Positions 1 through 5,953 of a stretch of DNA of 8,931 nucleotides are shown here, one piece after another. A program made the translations under genes and the position numbers. Source of the DNA: Syntrophaceae bacterium UBA2192 (GTDB lineage: Bacteria > Desulfobacterota > Syntrophia > Syntrophales > UBA2192); the NCBI GenBank assembly GCA_002327315.1, contig DCVI01000028.1, forward strand, positions 10,408-19,338, written 5' to 3'. A model generated the notes under the pieces. That model saw nothing but the letters and a program-made list of their open reading frames with translations. It did not search any database and had not been told where the DNA came from. The stretch's first letter is position 1, and each line of letters opens with the position of its first letter.

Positions 1-354
1 GCCGTCAACGCGGCCCTGGAGAAAAAAGCAAAAAACATCGTAATTCTCAACATCAAGAACGTCACATCCTTTGCCGATTACACCGTCATCTGCAGCGGCA
101 CGTCGGACCGGCAGGTCCAGAGCATCGCCTCTTCCGTCGAAGGGTCCATGAAGAAGGCAGGCACCCTTCCCCTGGGCATCGAAGGCGAGAAAGGCGGTAG
201 ATGGGTCCTCATGGACTACGCGGACATCATCGTCCACGTCTTCTACGAACCGGTGCGCGAGTTCTACGATATCGAGCGGCTGTGGGCCGATGCCCCGAAG
301 ATGGAAGTGGCCGAAGACACCGTCGAGGTCAAATCGCTCCGCAGGGGGATGTGA
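1..354 (+). CDS. rsfS: Ribosomal silencing factor RsfS, 3' part (5' end cut by window edge)
   Basis: RsfS family protein (Iojap/YbeB). In this family the protein binds uL14 on the large ribosomal subunit, blocks subunit joining and lowers translation when nutrients are short. The reading frame is open from base 1 and gives 117 residues up to the TGA at 352-354. Recognisable family segments are the VTSFADYTVICSGTSDRQV stretch (about residues 21-39 of the visible part) and the C-terminal block with WVLMDYADIIVHVFYEPVR followed by EFYDIERLW. The family is usually about 105-130 residues, so only the first few residues are probably missing. No start codon can be assigned inside the window; the ATG at 148 is internal to the conserved domain. 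The comF start lies one base after the stop, which suggests translational coupling in one operon. In many bacteria rsfS follows nadD, which cannot be checked here. Confidence 0.93.
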   Translation, partial: AVNAALEKKAKNIVILNIKNVTSFADYTVICSGTSDRQVQSIASSVEGSMKKAGTLPLGIEGEKGGRWVLMDYADIIVHVFYEPVREFYDIERLWADAPKMEVAEDTVEVKSLRRGM

Positions 355-358
355 TGTG
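343..358 (+). promoter_or_regulatory. Shine-Dalgarno and GTG start of comF
   Basis: A purine-rich AGGGGG (343-348) sits 7 nt before GTG at 356. The frame is open upstream to an ATG at 290, but that would overlap rsfS by 65 nt and add residues that do not look like ComF. The GTG places the conserved N-terminal zinc-ribbon region at the usual distance from the start. The ATG at 354 is in another frame and is followed at once by a stop. Confidence 0.6.
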
Positions 359-1090
359 ACGGCGGTGCTCACGGCCCTCACGGAACTGCTCTTCCCGACA
401 CTGTGCCTTTCTTGCGGCGAGGTCCTGTCGGAGCGCAGGGAACATCCCTTCTGCCCCGACTGCCATGCCGGGATTCGTTTCATCACCGCACCCCTTTGCC
501 CGGTATGCGGAATCCCCTACCCTGTCGAAGAGGGCCCCGATCACGTCTGCGGCGATTGCCTCCTGAAGAAGACGCACATCGGCTCCGCCCGGTCGCTGGG
601 TGTTCACGAGTCGGTCCTTCTCGATGCAATCCACGCCTTCAAATACGGCGGCAATCTCACCCTCGGCGAGCGGCTGGGCCGACTGATGGCGCAGCACGAT
701 TACCCCGCCTTTCGCATCCAGGACTATTCACTGATCATTCCCGTTCCCCTGCATCCCCGGAAGCTGAGGCAACGGGGCTTCAACCAATCGGTTGTCCTTG
801 CGCGGGAAATCTCCAGGCGCCACGGTGTGGCCATGGACTTTCGCGCACTCAGGCGCATCGTCGACACGGCATCGCAGACGGGCTTGAAAAAGAAAGAGCG
901 ACGGTCTAACATAAGGAAGGCGTTCAGCATAACGGGCCCGGAGCGGATCCGGGGGCAAAACATCCTTCTCGTCGACGATGTCTACACGACGGGAAGCACC
1001 CTGGGCGAGTGCGCGAGAACCCTTTTGAAGGCAGGCGCAGAAGCCGTGGGCGCCCTCACCCTCGCCCGGGCGATCCAGGAGCCATCATGA
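356..1090 (+). CDS. comF: ComF family phosphoribosyltransferase-like protein
   Basis: ComF/GntX-type protein of 244 residues, a usual length for the family. The N-terminus carries four CxxC pairs (Cys17/20, 33/36, 48/51, 65/68) that look like a double zinc ribbon. The C-terminal half is a type I phosphoribosyltransferase fold. It shows the family signature PVPLHPRKLRQRGFNQ (129-144) and a PRPP-binding loop VDDVYTTGST (206-215). In Firmicutes and Haemophilus, ComF proteins are needed for uptake of transforming DNA. In most other bacteria the substrate and role are unknown, so a competence role here is not established. The gene starts at GTG 356, one base after the rsfS stop, and its TGA overlaps the rfaE2 ATG (ATGA). 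This makes a coupled rsfS-comF-rfaE2 block. No other competence gene is visible. Confidence 0.9.
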   Translation: MTAVLTALTELLFPTLCLSCGEVLSERREHPFCPDCHAGIRFITAPLCPVCGIPYPVEEGPDHVCGDCLLKKTHIGSARSLGVHESVLLDAIHAFKYGGNLTLGERLGRLMAQHDYPAFRIQDYSLIIPVPLHPRKLRQRGFNQSVVLAREISRRHGVAMDFRALRRIVDTASQTGLKKKERRSNIRKAFSITGPERIRGQNILLVDDVYTTGSTLGECARTLLKAGAEAVGALTLARAIQEPS

Positions 1091-1590
1091 GCAAGATCAC
1101 CCCGAGAAACGAACTCAAGGCCACCGTCGACCGGTTGAAGCGTGAAGGAAAGAAAGTCGTCTTCACCAACGGCTGTTTCGACATCCTCCATGCCGGCCAC
1201 ACCCGGTACCTGCGGGAGGCAAGGAAATTGGGCGATGCGCTGATCCTGGCTCTCAACAGCGACAGCTCCGTGCGGTCCATCAAGGGACCGATGCGTCCCA
1301 TCGTGCCCGAGGCCGAGCGGGCCGAGGTAGTGGCCGCGCTCGATTCCGTGGACTACGTTACGGTCTTCGACGAGCTGACCCCCCTCGAGCTCATCGAGTT
1401 TCTCCGGCCGGATGTCATCGTCAAGGGGGGGGACTGGGCCGAGAAGGACATCGTGGGCGCCGAGACCGTCAGGAAATGGGGCGGACGGGTGGCCATCATG
1501 CCCGAAATCGAAGGGGCCTCGACGACGAACATCATCGACAAGGTTCTCCAGGTCTACCGTTCAGGCGACGAGGCGGGAAAAAGGGGCTAA
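1087..1590 (+). CDS. rfaE2: D-glycero-beta-D-manno-heptose 1-phosphate adenylyltransferase (stand-alone RfaE2 domain)
   Basis: Nucleotidyltransferase of the RfaE2/HldE C-terminal type, 167 residues. In the ADP-heptose pathway this enzyme joins ATP and heptose 1-phosphate to give ADP-heptose for the LPS inner core, in the cytoplasm. Visible motifs are TNGCFDILHAGHTRYL (27-42) with the nucleotide-binding HxGH at 35-38, the NSD at 57-59, KGGDW at 113-117, and the typical C-terminal STTNII at 145-150. E. coli HldE fuses a kinase to this domain; here the adenylyltransferase stands alone, so a separate kinase (RfaE1/HldA) should lie elsewhere. AGGAG at 1077-1081 precedes the ATG by 5 nt, and the ATG overlaps the comF stop. 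Codons 113-116 contain a run of eight G (1425-1432). An FAD synthetase or glycerol-3-phosphate cytidylyltransferase is less likely given the KGGDW and STTNII motifs. Confidence 0.92.
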   Translation: MSKITPRNELKATVDRLKREGKKVVFTNGCFDILHAGHTRYLREARKLGDALILALNSDSSVRSIKGPMRPIVPEAERAEVVAALDSVDYVTVFDELTPLELIEFLRPDVIVKGGDWAEKDIVGAETVRKWGGRVAIMPEIEGASTTNIIDKVLQVYRSGDEAGKRG

Positions 1591-1597
1591 ATATTTC

Positions 1598-1626
1598 TTT
1601 ACAAAGAGCCGATTGTTCGTTATACA
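1598..1626 (+). promoter_or_regulatory. Candidate sigma-70 promoter for the dksA-like gene
   Basis: TTTACA (1598-1603, 5 of 6 to the -35 consensus) is separated by 17 nt from TATACA (1621-1626, 4 of 6 to the -10). It lies in the only clearly AT-rich patch of the left half of the window, between rfaE2 and the next gene. Initiation near 1633 would leave about 40 nt of leader before the ATG at 1675. The -10 lacks the usual final T, so the call is tentative. Confidence 0.42.
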
Positions 1627-1637
1627 AAATGGCTCTT
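1604..1637 (+). promoter_or_regulatory. Inverted repeat overlying the candidate dksA promoter
   Basis: AAGAGCC (1604-1610) and GGCTCTT (1631-1637) are perfect 7-bp complements around a 20-nt centre, with a small inner match TTGT/ACAA (1613-1616 and 1624-1627). The arms lie just after the -35 and at the expected transcription start, so the repeat could be an operator. As RNA read from upstream it could fold as a hairpin closing the rsfS-comF-rfaE2 unit, but no U-run follows. Confidence 0.35.
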
Positions 1638-1674
1638 CTCAATGAGCGAGCTTATCTTTCGGATGGGATGCAGG

Positions 1675-2037
1675 ATGAAGCCCGAGAAACAGGTTTATTT
1701 CAGAACACTTCTTCTGACCAGGATCAATGAGCTCCTGAACGGCGCGGAGAAGACCGTCGCGGAGATGACCGACGAGCAGGAGAACTTCCCCGATCCCAAC
1801 GATCGGGCGTCGCTGGAGTCGGACCGCAACTTCGAGTTGCGGATCCGTGACCGCGAGCGCAAGCTCATCGCAAAGATGCAGGAAGCCATCAAGCGCATCG
1901 ACGACGGCACCTTCGGCGTCTGCGACACCTGCGGCGGGTCCATTTCCGAAAAGCGGCTCACGGCGCGCCCCGTCACGACGCAGTGCATCGACTGCAAGAC
2001 CAAGGAAGAGAAGATGGAGAAGCAGCGGGGGGAATAG
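1675..2037 (+). CDS. dksA: DksA/TraR family zinc-finger transcription regulator
   Basis: 120-residue DksA-like protein. Family members insert a coiled coil into the secondary channel of RNA polymerase and, usually with ppGpp, adjust rRNA and amino-acid promoters. The N-terminal two thirds are charged and helical, consistent with the coiled coil. The tip motif DPNDRA (40-45) keeps the two aspartates and alanine of the DksA DxxDxA motif. A four-cysteine zinc finger follows (Cys83, Cys86, Cys104, Cys107, CxxC-17-CxxC). The conserved tip favours a true DksA-like function over a TraR-like relative without it. I chose ATG 1675 because MKPEKQVYFR matches the family start and purine-rich GGATGGG lies just upstream. 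ATGs at 1642 and 1663 are in frame but lack a good ribosome site and add untypical residues. The protein is shorter than E. coli DksA (151 aa), as is common outside Gammaproteobacteria. Confidence 0.88.
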   Translation: MKPEKQVYFRTLLLTRINELLNGAEKTVAEMTDEQENFPDPNDRASLESDRNFELRIRDRERKLIAKMQEAIKRIDDGTFGVCDTCGGSISEKRLTARPVTTQCIDCKTKEEKMEKQRGE

Positions 2038-2067
2038 GTTATCTCCCGGCGCACCGTCTTGTCTCGG

Positions 2068-2096
2068 CCCCACCCCGGACTCCCCAAACCCCACCC
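2068..2096 (-). other. G-quadruplex-type motif (five C-tracts on the plus strand)
   Basis: The plus strand has C-runs of 4, 4, 4, 4 and 3 (2068-2071, 2073-2076, 2082-2085, 2089-2092, 2094-2096) separated by 1, 5, 3 and 1 nt. The minus strand therefore satisfies the G3+N1-7 pattern with one spare tract. It lies just upstream of the candidate priA promoter. Folding and function are not shown by the sequence. Confidence 0.55.
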
Positions 2097-2115
2097 TGCC
2101 AGAGATGGAATTCGT

Positions 2116-2144
2116 TTGCCCAAAATCCGAGGCCGCTGTATAGT
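2116..2144 (+). promoter_or_regulatory. Candidate sigma-70 promoter for priA
   Basis: TTGCCC (2116-2121, 4 of 6) and TATAGT (2139-2144, 5 of 6) are separated by exactly 17 nt. Initiation near 2151 would give a leader of about 220 nt that includes the octamer inverted array. The spacing is ideal but the -35 is only fair. Confidence 0.4.
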
Positions 2145-2224
2145 TGCCGATGTCCTGGAAGCGCCCATCCCGAACTCTCGAGCGAATCGAAGAGGCGGCG
2201 AAACGGCCTCGCCGACAAATCCAT

Positions 2225-2309
2225 GAAGTTAGGAAGTTAAGAAGAGCAGAAGAGCGGAAAATTCCCAGATCTTATGCCGCTCTTCCGAGCTTCCGATCTT
2301 CCGCTCTTC
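2225..2309. repeat. Inverted array of octamers, copy A
   Basis: Left arm: four contiguous 8-bp units beginning with GAAG (GAAGTTAG, GAAGTTAA, GAAGAGCA, GAAGAGCG; 2225-2256). Right arm: four contiguous 8-bp units ending in TTC (CGCTCTTC, CGAGCTTC, CGATCTTC, CGCTCTTC; 2278-2309). Read on the minus strand, the right-arm units are again GAAG-type. The arms are separated by 21 nt. GAAGAGCGG (2249-2257) pairs perfectly with CCGCTCTTC at 2277-2285, and the same nonamer recurs at 2301-2309. As RNA this could form alternative hairpins in the priA leader. I do not recognise a named repeat family. Confidence 0.75.
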
Positions 2310-2374
2310 GCGGGCATAGCGCACGAGGCATCGCGCCCGGCACAAGAGAAAGAACCCGGCTCCGAAGAGAAGCT

Positions 2375-4786
2375 ATGTACGTCGAAGTCGCCATAAACAT
2401 TCCCTCCAACCGGACCTTCACCTACTCCGTGCCGGCCGAGTCGCGCGCGGACGTCGCCCTGGGCAAACGTGTCCTGGTCCCGTTCGGGAAACGCTCACTC
2501 ACGGGCACGATCATCGGCATGCGACGCTCCACCGACCGGCAGGACACGCGGGAGATCGTCCGGGTGCTGGACCGGGAACCCCTCTTCCACGAGGAGGATC
2601 TGCGTTTCTACCGCTGGGCCGCGGACTACTACGTCACGCCCCTAGGCAGGGCCCTCGGCGAGATCCTTCCCGGGGGCATCGACATCGAAAGCCTGCTGTG
2701 GGCCGTCAAATGCGGCGATGCGGTGGATCTCACGCCCCTGCAGAGGAGTATCGTCGAGACGCTGGGACGCCGTTCATCGGGGATGTCCCTGCGCGGCCTC
2801 GAGAAGGAGATGGGAAAGAAAACCCTCCTGGCCGAGCTCCGAAAGCTGGAGAAACGGGGAATCCTCACCCTGGAGGAGCGGATGAGGAAACCCGCCGTGA
2901 AGGGCAAGACGGAAAAGATCGCAACCCTCCTGGAAGCCCCTGCAGAGGCGGTGAAGCTCACCGATCGACAGAGGCTGACCCTCATGGCCATCGAGGCAAG
3001 GGGGGGCAGGGCGCGCGTTGCCGAATTGGAGGAGGTCCACGACCCCCTGCCTGCCCTGAGATCCCTGGAGAGAAAAGGCCTCGTCAGCCTCGGCGAGGAA
3101 GAAACCCTGAGAAGCCCCGGAAGCACCGGGCAGATCGGCCGGGCATACGCTCCCTTGACGCTCAACGCCGAGCAGCAAGCCGCCCTCGGAACCATCCTGA
3201 ACGGGATCTCCTCGCGTGCCTTTTCGCCCTTCCTGTTGCACGGGGTCACCGGAAGCGGAAAGACGGAGGTTTACATCCACGCCATCACCGAAGCTCTCCG
3301 CCAGGGGGGGCGCGCCATCTATCTCGTCCCGGAGATCGCCCTGACGCCCCAGCTCATCGGCCGGCTGGAAAGTCGCTTCCCCGCAGGCGAGATCGCCGTC
3401 CTGCACAGCGGGATCGGCCCGGCGGTGCGCTACGATCAGTGGCGAAAAATCGAACGGGGCGACGCGAAGATCATCGTAGGCGCCCGGTCGGCCATCTTTG
3501 CGCCCGTAGGCAATCTGCGGCTCATCATCGTCGACGAGGAGCACGACGCCTCCTACAAGCAGGACGAGCGCATGCCCTACAACGCGAGAGACCTGGCGGT
3601 GGTCCGGGCCAAACAGCAGGGGGCTGCCGTCGTTCTGGGCTCGGCAACCCCGGGACTGCAGACCTTCCACAACACGAGGGAAAAGGAATACGTCTACCTC
3701 GCGCTGACCCGGCGTGTCGAGCAGAGGGAGCTTCCGAGCGTCGAGATCGTGGACATGAAAAACGAACGGGACCCCAACGGCAGGATCCGCTCCCTCTCGC
3801 GCCTGCTCGTCGAGCAGATCGGCCGCACGCTGGAAGCAAAAAAACAGTCCCTGCTCTTTTTGAACCGGCGGGGGTACAACACCTATCATTACTGCGGCGA
3901 CTGCGCCCACGTCTTTCGCTGCCTCAACTGCGCCGTTTCGCTCACGCATCACCTGAGCGAGGGGGCGCTGCGATGCCACTACTGCGATTTCTCCGTCAAG
4001 GCCCCGCCGGTGTGTCCCGAGTGCAGCGGGAACCGCATCCTGAGCTACGGTCTCGGAACGGAAAAACTCACGGCGGAAATCCAGGAGCTCTTCCCGCAGG
4101 CCCGGGTCGCCCGGATGGACAGCGACACCACATCGTCGCGCGGCAGCCACGAGCGCATCCTTCAGGCCTTCGGCCGCGGCGAGATCGAGATCCTCGTCGG
4201 CACGCAGATGATCACCAAGGGACACGATTTCCCCGATGTGACCCTCGTGGGCGTCATCTCCGCCGACACGACCCTCAACATGCCGGACTTCAGGGCAGCC
4301 GAGCGAACCTTCCAGTTGCTCACCCAGGTATCCGGCAGGGGCGGCAGGGGCGAGAGCCCCGGCGCAGTCGTCATCCAGACGCTCAACCCCGGCCACTATG
4401 CCATCCAGCGCACCCGCACCCATGACTTCGCCGGCTTCTACGAGGATGAGATCGCCCTGCGCAGGGACCTGGGATACCCGCCCTTTTCGCGGATGATCAA
4501 CATCACCGTTTCGGGAACGGGAAAAGAGCTGGTGGAAAAAGGGGCCGCCAGGCTGGGACAGCAGGCCGGCAGTCTTGCCGACGGAAGCCATCACAAGGGC
4601 CGCCTGATCGTCATCGGCCCGATGGAGGCGCCCCTGGGCAAGGTGCGGGGCCGGTACCGCCGGCAGCTGCTCGTGAGGGGAAAGCAGGTGCGCGCGCTCC
4701 ACGCCTTTATCCGGCAACTCATCGAGGAAGCCGACATCCCGGGCTGCGAGATCCGCGTCGATGTGGACCCCATGAATTTCATGTGA
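2375..4786 (+). CDS. priA: Primosomal protein N' (replication restart helicase PriA)
   Basis: PriA, 803 residues, normal for the family. It recognises stalled or recombined forks, unwinds lagging-strand DNA 3' to 5' and loads the replicative helicase through other primosome proteins. The N-terminal 3'-DNA-binding domain starts with YVEVAINIPSNRTFTYSVP, followed by a winged-helix region. Helicase motifs include Walker A GVTGSGKT (290-297), DEEH (387-390), GTQMITKGHDFP in the second lobe, and QVSGRGGRG as motif VI. Eight cysteines (507, 510, 516, 519, 534, 537, 547, 550) form the two zinc sites inside helicase lobe 2, and the C-terminus ends in VDVDPMNFM, as is typical. ATG 2375 was chosen because it starts the conserved domain and follows AAGAGA at 2365-2370; that site is weak. 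The gene ends with tandem stops TGA TAA (4784-4789). Long open frames in other frames across it are composition artefacts. Confidence 0.97.
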   Translation: MYVEVAINIPSNRTFTYSVPAESRADVALGKRVLVPFGKRSLTGTIIGMRRSTDRQDTREIVRVLDREPLFHEEDLRFYRWAADYYVTPLGRALGEILPGGIDIESLLWAVKCGDAVDLTPLQRSIVETLGRRSSGMSLRGLEKEMGKKTLLAELRKLEKRGILTLEERMRKPAVKGKTEKIATLLEAPAEAVKLTDRQRLTLMAIEARGGRARVAELEEVHDPLPALRSLERKGLVSLGEEETLRSPGSTGQIGRAYAPLTLNAEQQAALGTILNGISSRAFSPFLLHGVTGSGKTEVYIHAITEALRQGGRAIYLVPEIALTPQLIGRLESRFPAGEIAVLHSGIGPAVRYDQWRKIERGDAKIIVGARSAIFAPVGNLRLIIVDEEHDASYKQDERMPYNARDLAVVRAKQQGAAVVLGSATPGLQTFHNTREKEYVYLALTRRVEQRELPSVEIVDMKNERDPNGRIRSLSRLLVEQIGRTLEAKKQSLLFLNRRGYNTYHYCGDCAHVFRCLNCAVSLTHHLSEGALRCHYCDFSVKAPPVCPECSGNRILSYGLGTEKLTAEIQELFPQARVARMDSDTTSSRGSHERILQAFGRGEIEILVGTQMITKGHDFPDVTLVGVISADTTLNMPDFRAAERTFQLLTQVSGRGGRGESPGAVVIQTLNPGHYAIQRTRTHDFAGFYEDEIALRRDLGYPPFSRMINITVSGTGKELVEKGAARLGQQAGSLADGSHHKGRLIVIGPMEAPLGKVRGRYRRQLLVRGKQVRALHAFIRQLIEEADIPGCEIRVDVDPMNFM

Positions 4787-4789
4787 TAA

Positions 4790-4808
4790 GCTGCCGCAAA
4801 GCGGCAGC
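4790..4808 (+). terminator. Perfect GC-rich hairpin after priA, possible terminator without U-run
   Basis: GCTGCCGC (4790-4797), AAA, GCGGCAGC (4801-4808): an 8-bp perfect stem with a 3-nt loop, beginning one base after the tandem stops. No T-run follows on the plus strand, so it does not fit a classical intrinsic terminator. It may protect the mRNA 3' end or aid pausing. Confidence 0.45.
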
Positions 4809-4812
4809 GGGA

Positions 4813-4840
4813 TTCGGGCTTCAGGCTTCGGGCTTCAGGA
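4813..4840. repeat. Heptamer tandem array (TTCRGGC), four units
   Basis: TTCGGGC, TTCAGGC, TTCGGGC, TTCAGGA follow each other without gaps. The third base pair of difference alternates G/A, so a 14-bp period lies over the 7-bp one. It sits directly after the priA hairpin. Confidence 0.8.
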
Positions 4841-4862
4841 AAAAAGTCGGAGGTTGTCTTCG

Positions 4863-4883
4863 ACACGCTACACGCTACACGCT
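4863..4883. repeat. Heptamer tandem array (ACACGCT), three perfect units
   Basis: ACACGCT is repeated three times exactly, 22 nt after the TTCRGGC array and 51 nt before the fmt ATG. The unit is unrelated to the neighbouring heptamer, but the period is the same. Confidence 0.8.
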
Positions 4884-4934
4884 TCAATGCCTATGTATCA
4901 AGTCGAGCCTTGAACTTTACTCTCGAGGGTTACA

Positions 4935-5882
4935 ATGACTCACCCCAAGCCCCGCATCCTTTTCATGGGAACTCCCGAATTCGCGGTTCCGTCCCTGGAG
5001 CTTCTGGTCGAGAAGGTCTGGCCCGTTATCGGCGTCGTCACCCAGCCCGATCGGCCCAAGGGTCGGGGGCAGCGCCTCGTCGCCTCGCCCGTGAAGGAGG
5101 CGGCCGGGCGGCACGGGCTGACCGTCCATCAGCCCGAAAAGGTCCGGGCACCCGAGTTCCTGGAGATCTTTCGCGGGCTTGACCCCGACATGGTGGTCCT
5201 CGTCGCCTTCGGCCAGATCCTGCCGAAAGACATCATCGACGGCCCTTCCCTGGGTTGTGTCAACGTCCACCCCTCGCTGCTGCCTAAGTACAGGGGCGCG
5301 GCACCCATGAACTGGGCGCTCATCCGGGGCGAGCAAAAAACGGGCATCTCCATCATGCGGATGGACGAAGGCGTCGACTCGGGCGACATCCTCCTGCAGG
5401 AAGAAACGGCCATCGAGCCGGGTGAAACCTACGATCACCTCCATGACCGCCTCGCCGTCCGGGGGGCGCAGTGCCTTCTGAGGACGCTGGAGGGTCTGGT
5501 GGATGGAAACATCCACAGAACGCGCCAGGACCATTCACTGGCCACGCTCGCACCGCGCATCAAGAAAGAGGATGGCATGATCCACTGGGAGGCCCCCGCA
5601 CGGCACATCGCCCAATTCGTGGCAGGCCTTTCTTCCGTACCCGGGGCGTTCACCTTCCTTGACGGGAAGGTCCTCAAGGTCTATTCGGCCGAGGCCGAGG
5701 AAGCTCCCGCGTGCTGCGAAACGCCCGGGACGATCGTCGGGCCGGCACCGAAGGGACTCAAGATCGCCGCCGGCGGCGGCTATGTGTACCTCAAGGACGT
5801 CCAGCTCGAGAGCAAGAAGCGCCTGCCCATCACCGACTTTCTCCGGGGCTTCCGGTTCACGCCGGGCGACAAGCTGGGCTAG
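4935..5882 (+). CDS. fmt: Methionyl-tRNA formyltransferase
   Basis: Fmt, 315 residues, the family's usual length. It transfers a formyl group from 10-formyl-tetrahydrofolate to Met-tRNAfMet for translation initiation. The N-terminal Rossmann-type formyltransferase domain opens with ILFMGTPEFAVPSL, then TQPDRPKGRGQRL (36-48). The signature VNVHPSLLPKYRGAAP (109-124) carries the catalytic Asn110 and His112, and Asp148 in DEGVDSGDIL completes the triad. The C-terminal OB-like tRNA-binding domain ends with FLRGFRFTPGDKLG. GAGGG at 4925-4929 precedes the ATG by 5 nt. One oddity: the usual NPWP-type stretch in the linker reads SSVPGAF, with Val235 where a tryptophan is common. fmt is usually adjacent to def (peptide deformylase); here it sits between priA and rsmB with no def in the gap. 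Confidence 0.96.
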   Translation: MTHPKPRILFMGTPEFAVPSLELLVEKVWPVIGVVTQPDRPKGRGQRLVASPVKEAAGRHGLTVHQPEKVRAPEFLEIFRGLDPDMVVLVAFGQILPKDIIDGPSLGCVNVHPSLLPKYRGAAPMNWALIRGEQKTGISIMRMDEGVDSGDILLQEETAIEPGETYDHLHDRLAVRGAQCLLRTLEGLVDGNIHRTRQDHSLATLAPRIKKEDGMIHWEAPARHIAQFVAGLSSVPGAFTFLDGKVLKVYSAEAEEAPACCETPGTIVGPAPKGLKIAAGGGYVYLKDVQLESKKRLPITDFLRGFRFTPGDKLG

Positions 5883-5924
5883 CGGCCATCTGAGCACGCA
5901 GATCCGGAGCCTGTTCGGAAGTGG

Positions 5925-5949
5925 CCTGGTGCAAAGCATCCGTACCAGG
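5925..5949. other. Short inverted repeat downstream of fmt
   Basis: CCTGGT (5925-5930) and ACCAGG (5944-5949) are perfect complements around 13 nt, extendable by G-U pairs at each end. It lies 43 nt after the fmt stop with no T-run behind it. This is a weak candidate for a transcript-end hairpin. Confidence 0.3.
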
Positions 5950-5953
5950 TCGC

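Larger units (their letters stand above)
2038..2374. other. 337-nt non-coding gap between dksA-like gene and priA
   Basis: No gene is seen here. The gap holds, in order: a C-tract cluster able to form a G-quadruplex on the minus strand (2068-2096), a candidate promoter (2116-2144), an inverted array of octamers (2225-2309), and a weak purine-rich ribosome site before the priA ATG. The priA frame stays open upstream to an ATG at 2144, but that stretch encodes low-complexity basic residues unlike any PriA N-terminus and includes the octamer array. I take it to be untranslated. Confidence 0.6.

Noticed and set aside
2028..2047. GGGGGA/TCTCCC hairpin at the end of the dksA-like gene as a terminator.
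   Set aside because: Only 6 bp with a G-U pair and no U-run; too weak to call.
2144..2374. Possible 77-residue N-terminal extension of PriA from ATG 2144.
   Set aside because: The extra residues are low-complexity and basic, run through the octamer array, and precede the known PriA N-terminal sequence, which has its own ATG.
2698..4425. 575-codon open frame in another plus frame within priA.
   Set aside because: Arginine/proline-rich translation typical of a shadow frame; priA is canonical across the same span.
2774..4717. 647-codon open frame on the minus strand opposite priA.
   Set aside because: It is antisense to a complete, well-conserved priA and shows no recognisable motif; long antisense open frames are common at high GC.
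4813..4883. CRISPR-like array.
   Set aside because: The units are 7 bp and directly abutting with no spacers, and no cas gene is nearby.
4854..4897. Promoter for fmt using TTGTCT (4854-4859) and TATGTA (4892-4897).
   Set aside because: The spacing is 32 nt and no acceptable -10 lies 15-19 nt from TTGTCT.
5888..5903. ATCTG/CAGAT inverted repeat just after fmt as a terminator.
   Set aside because: Five base pairs only, no U-run, expected by chance.
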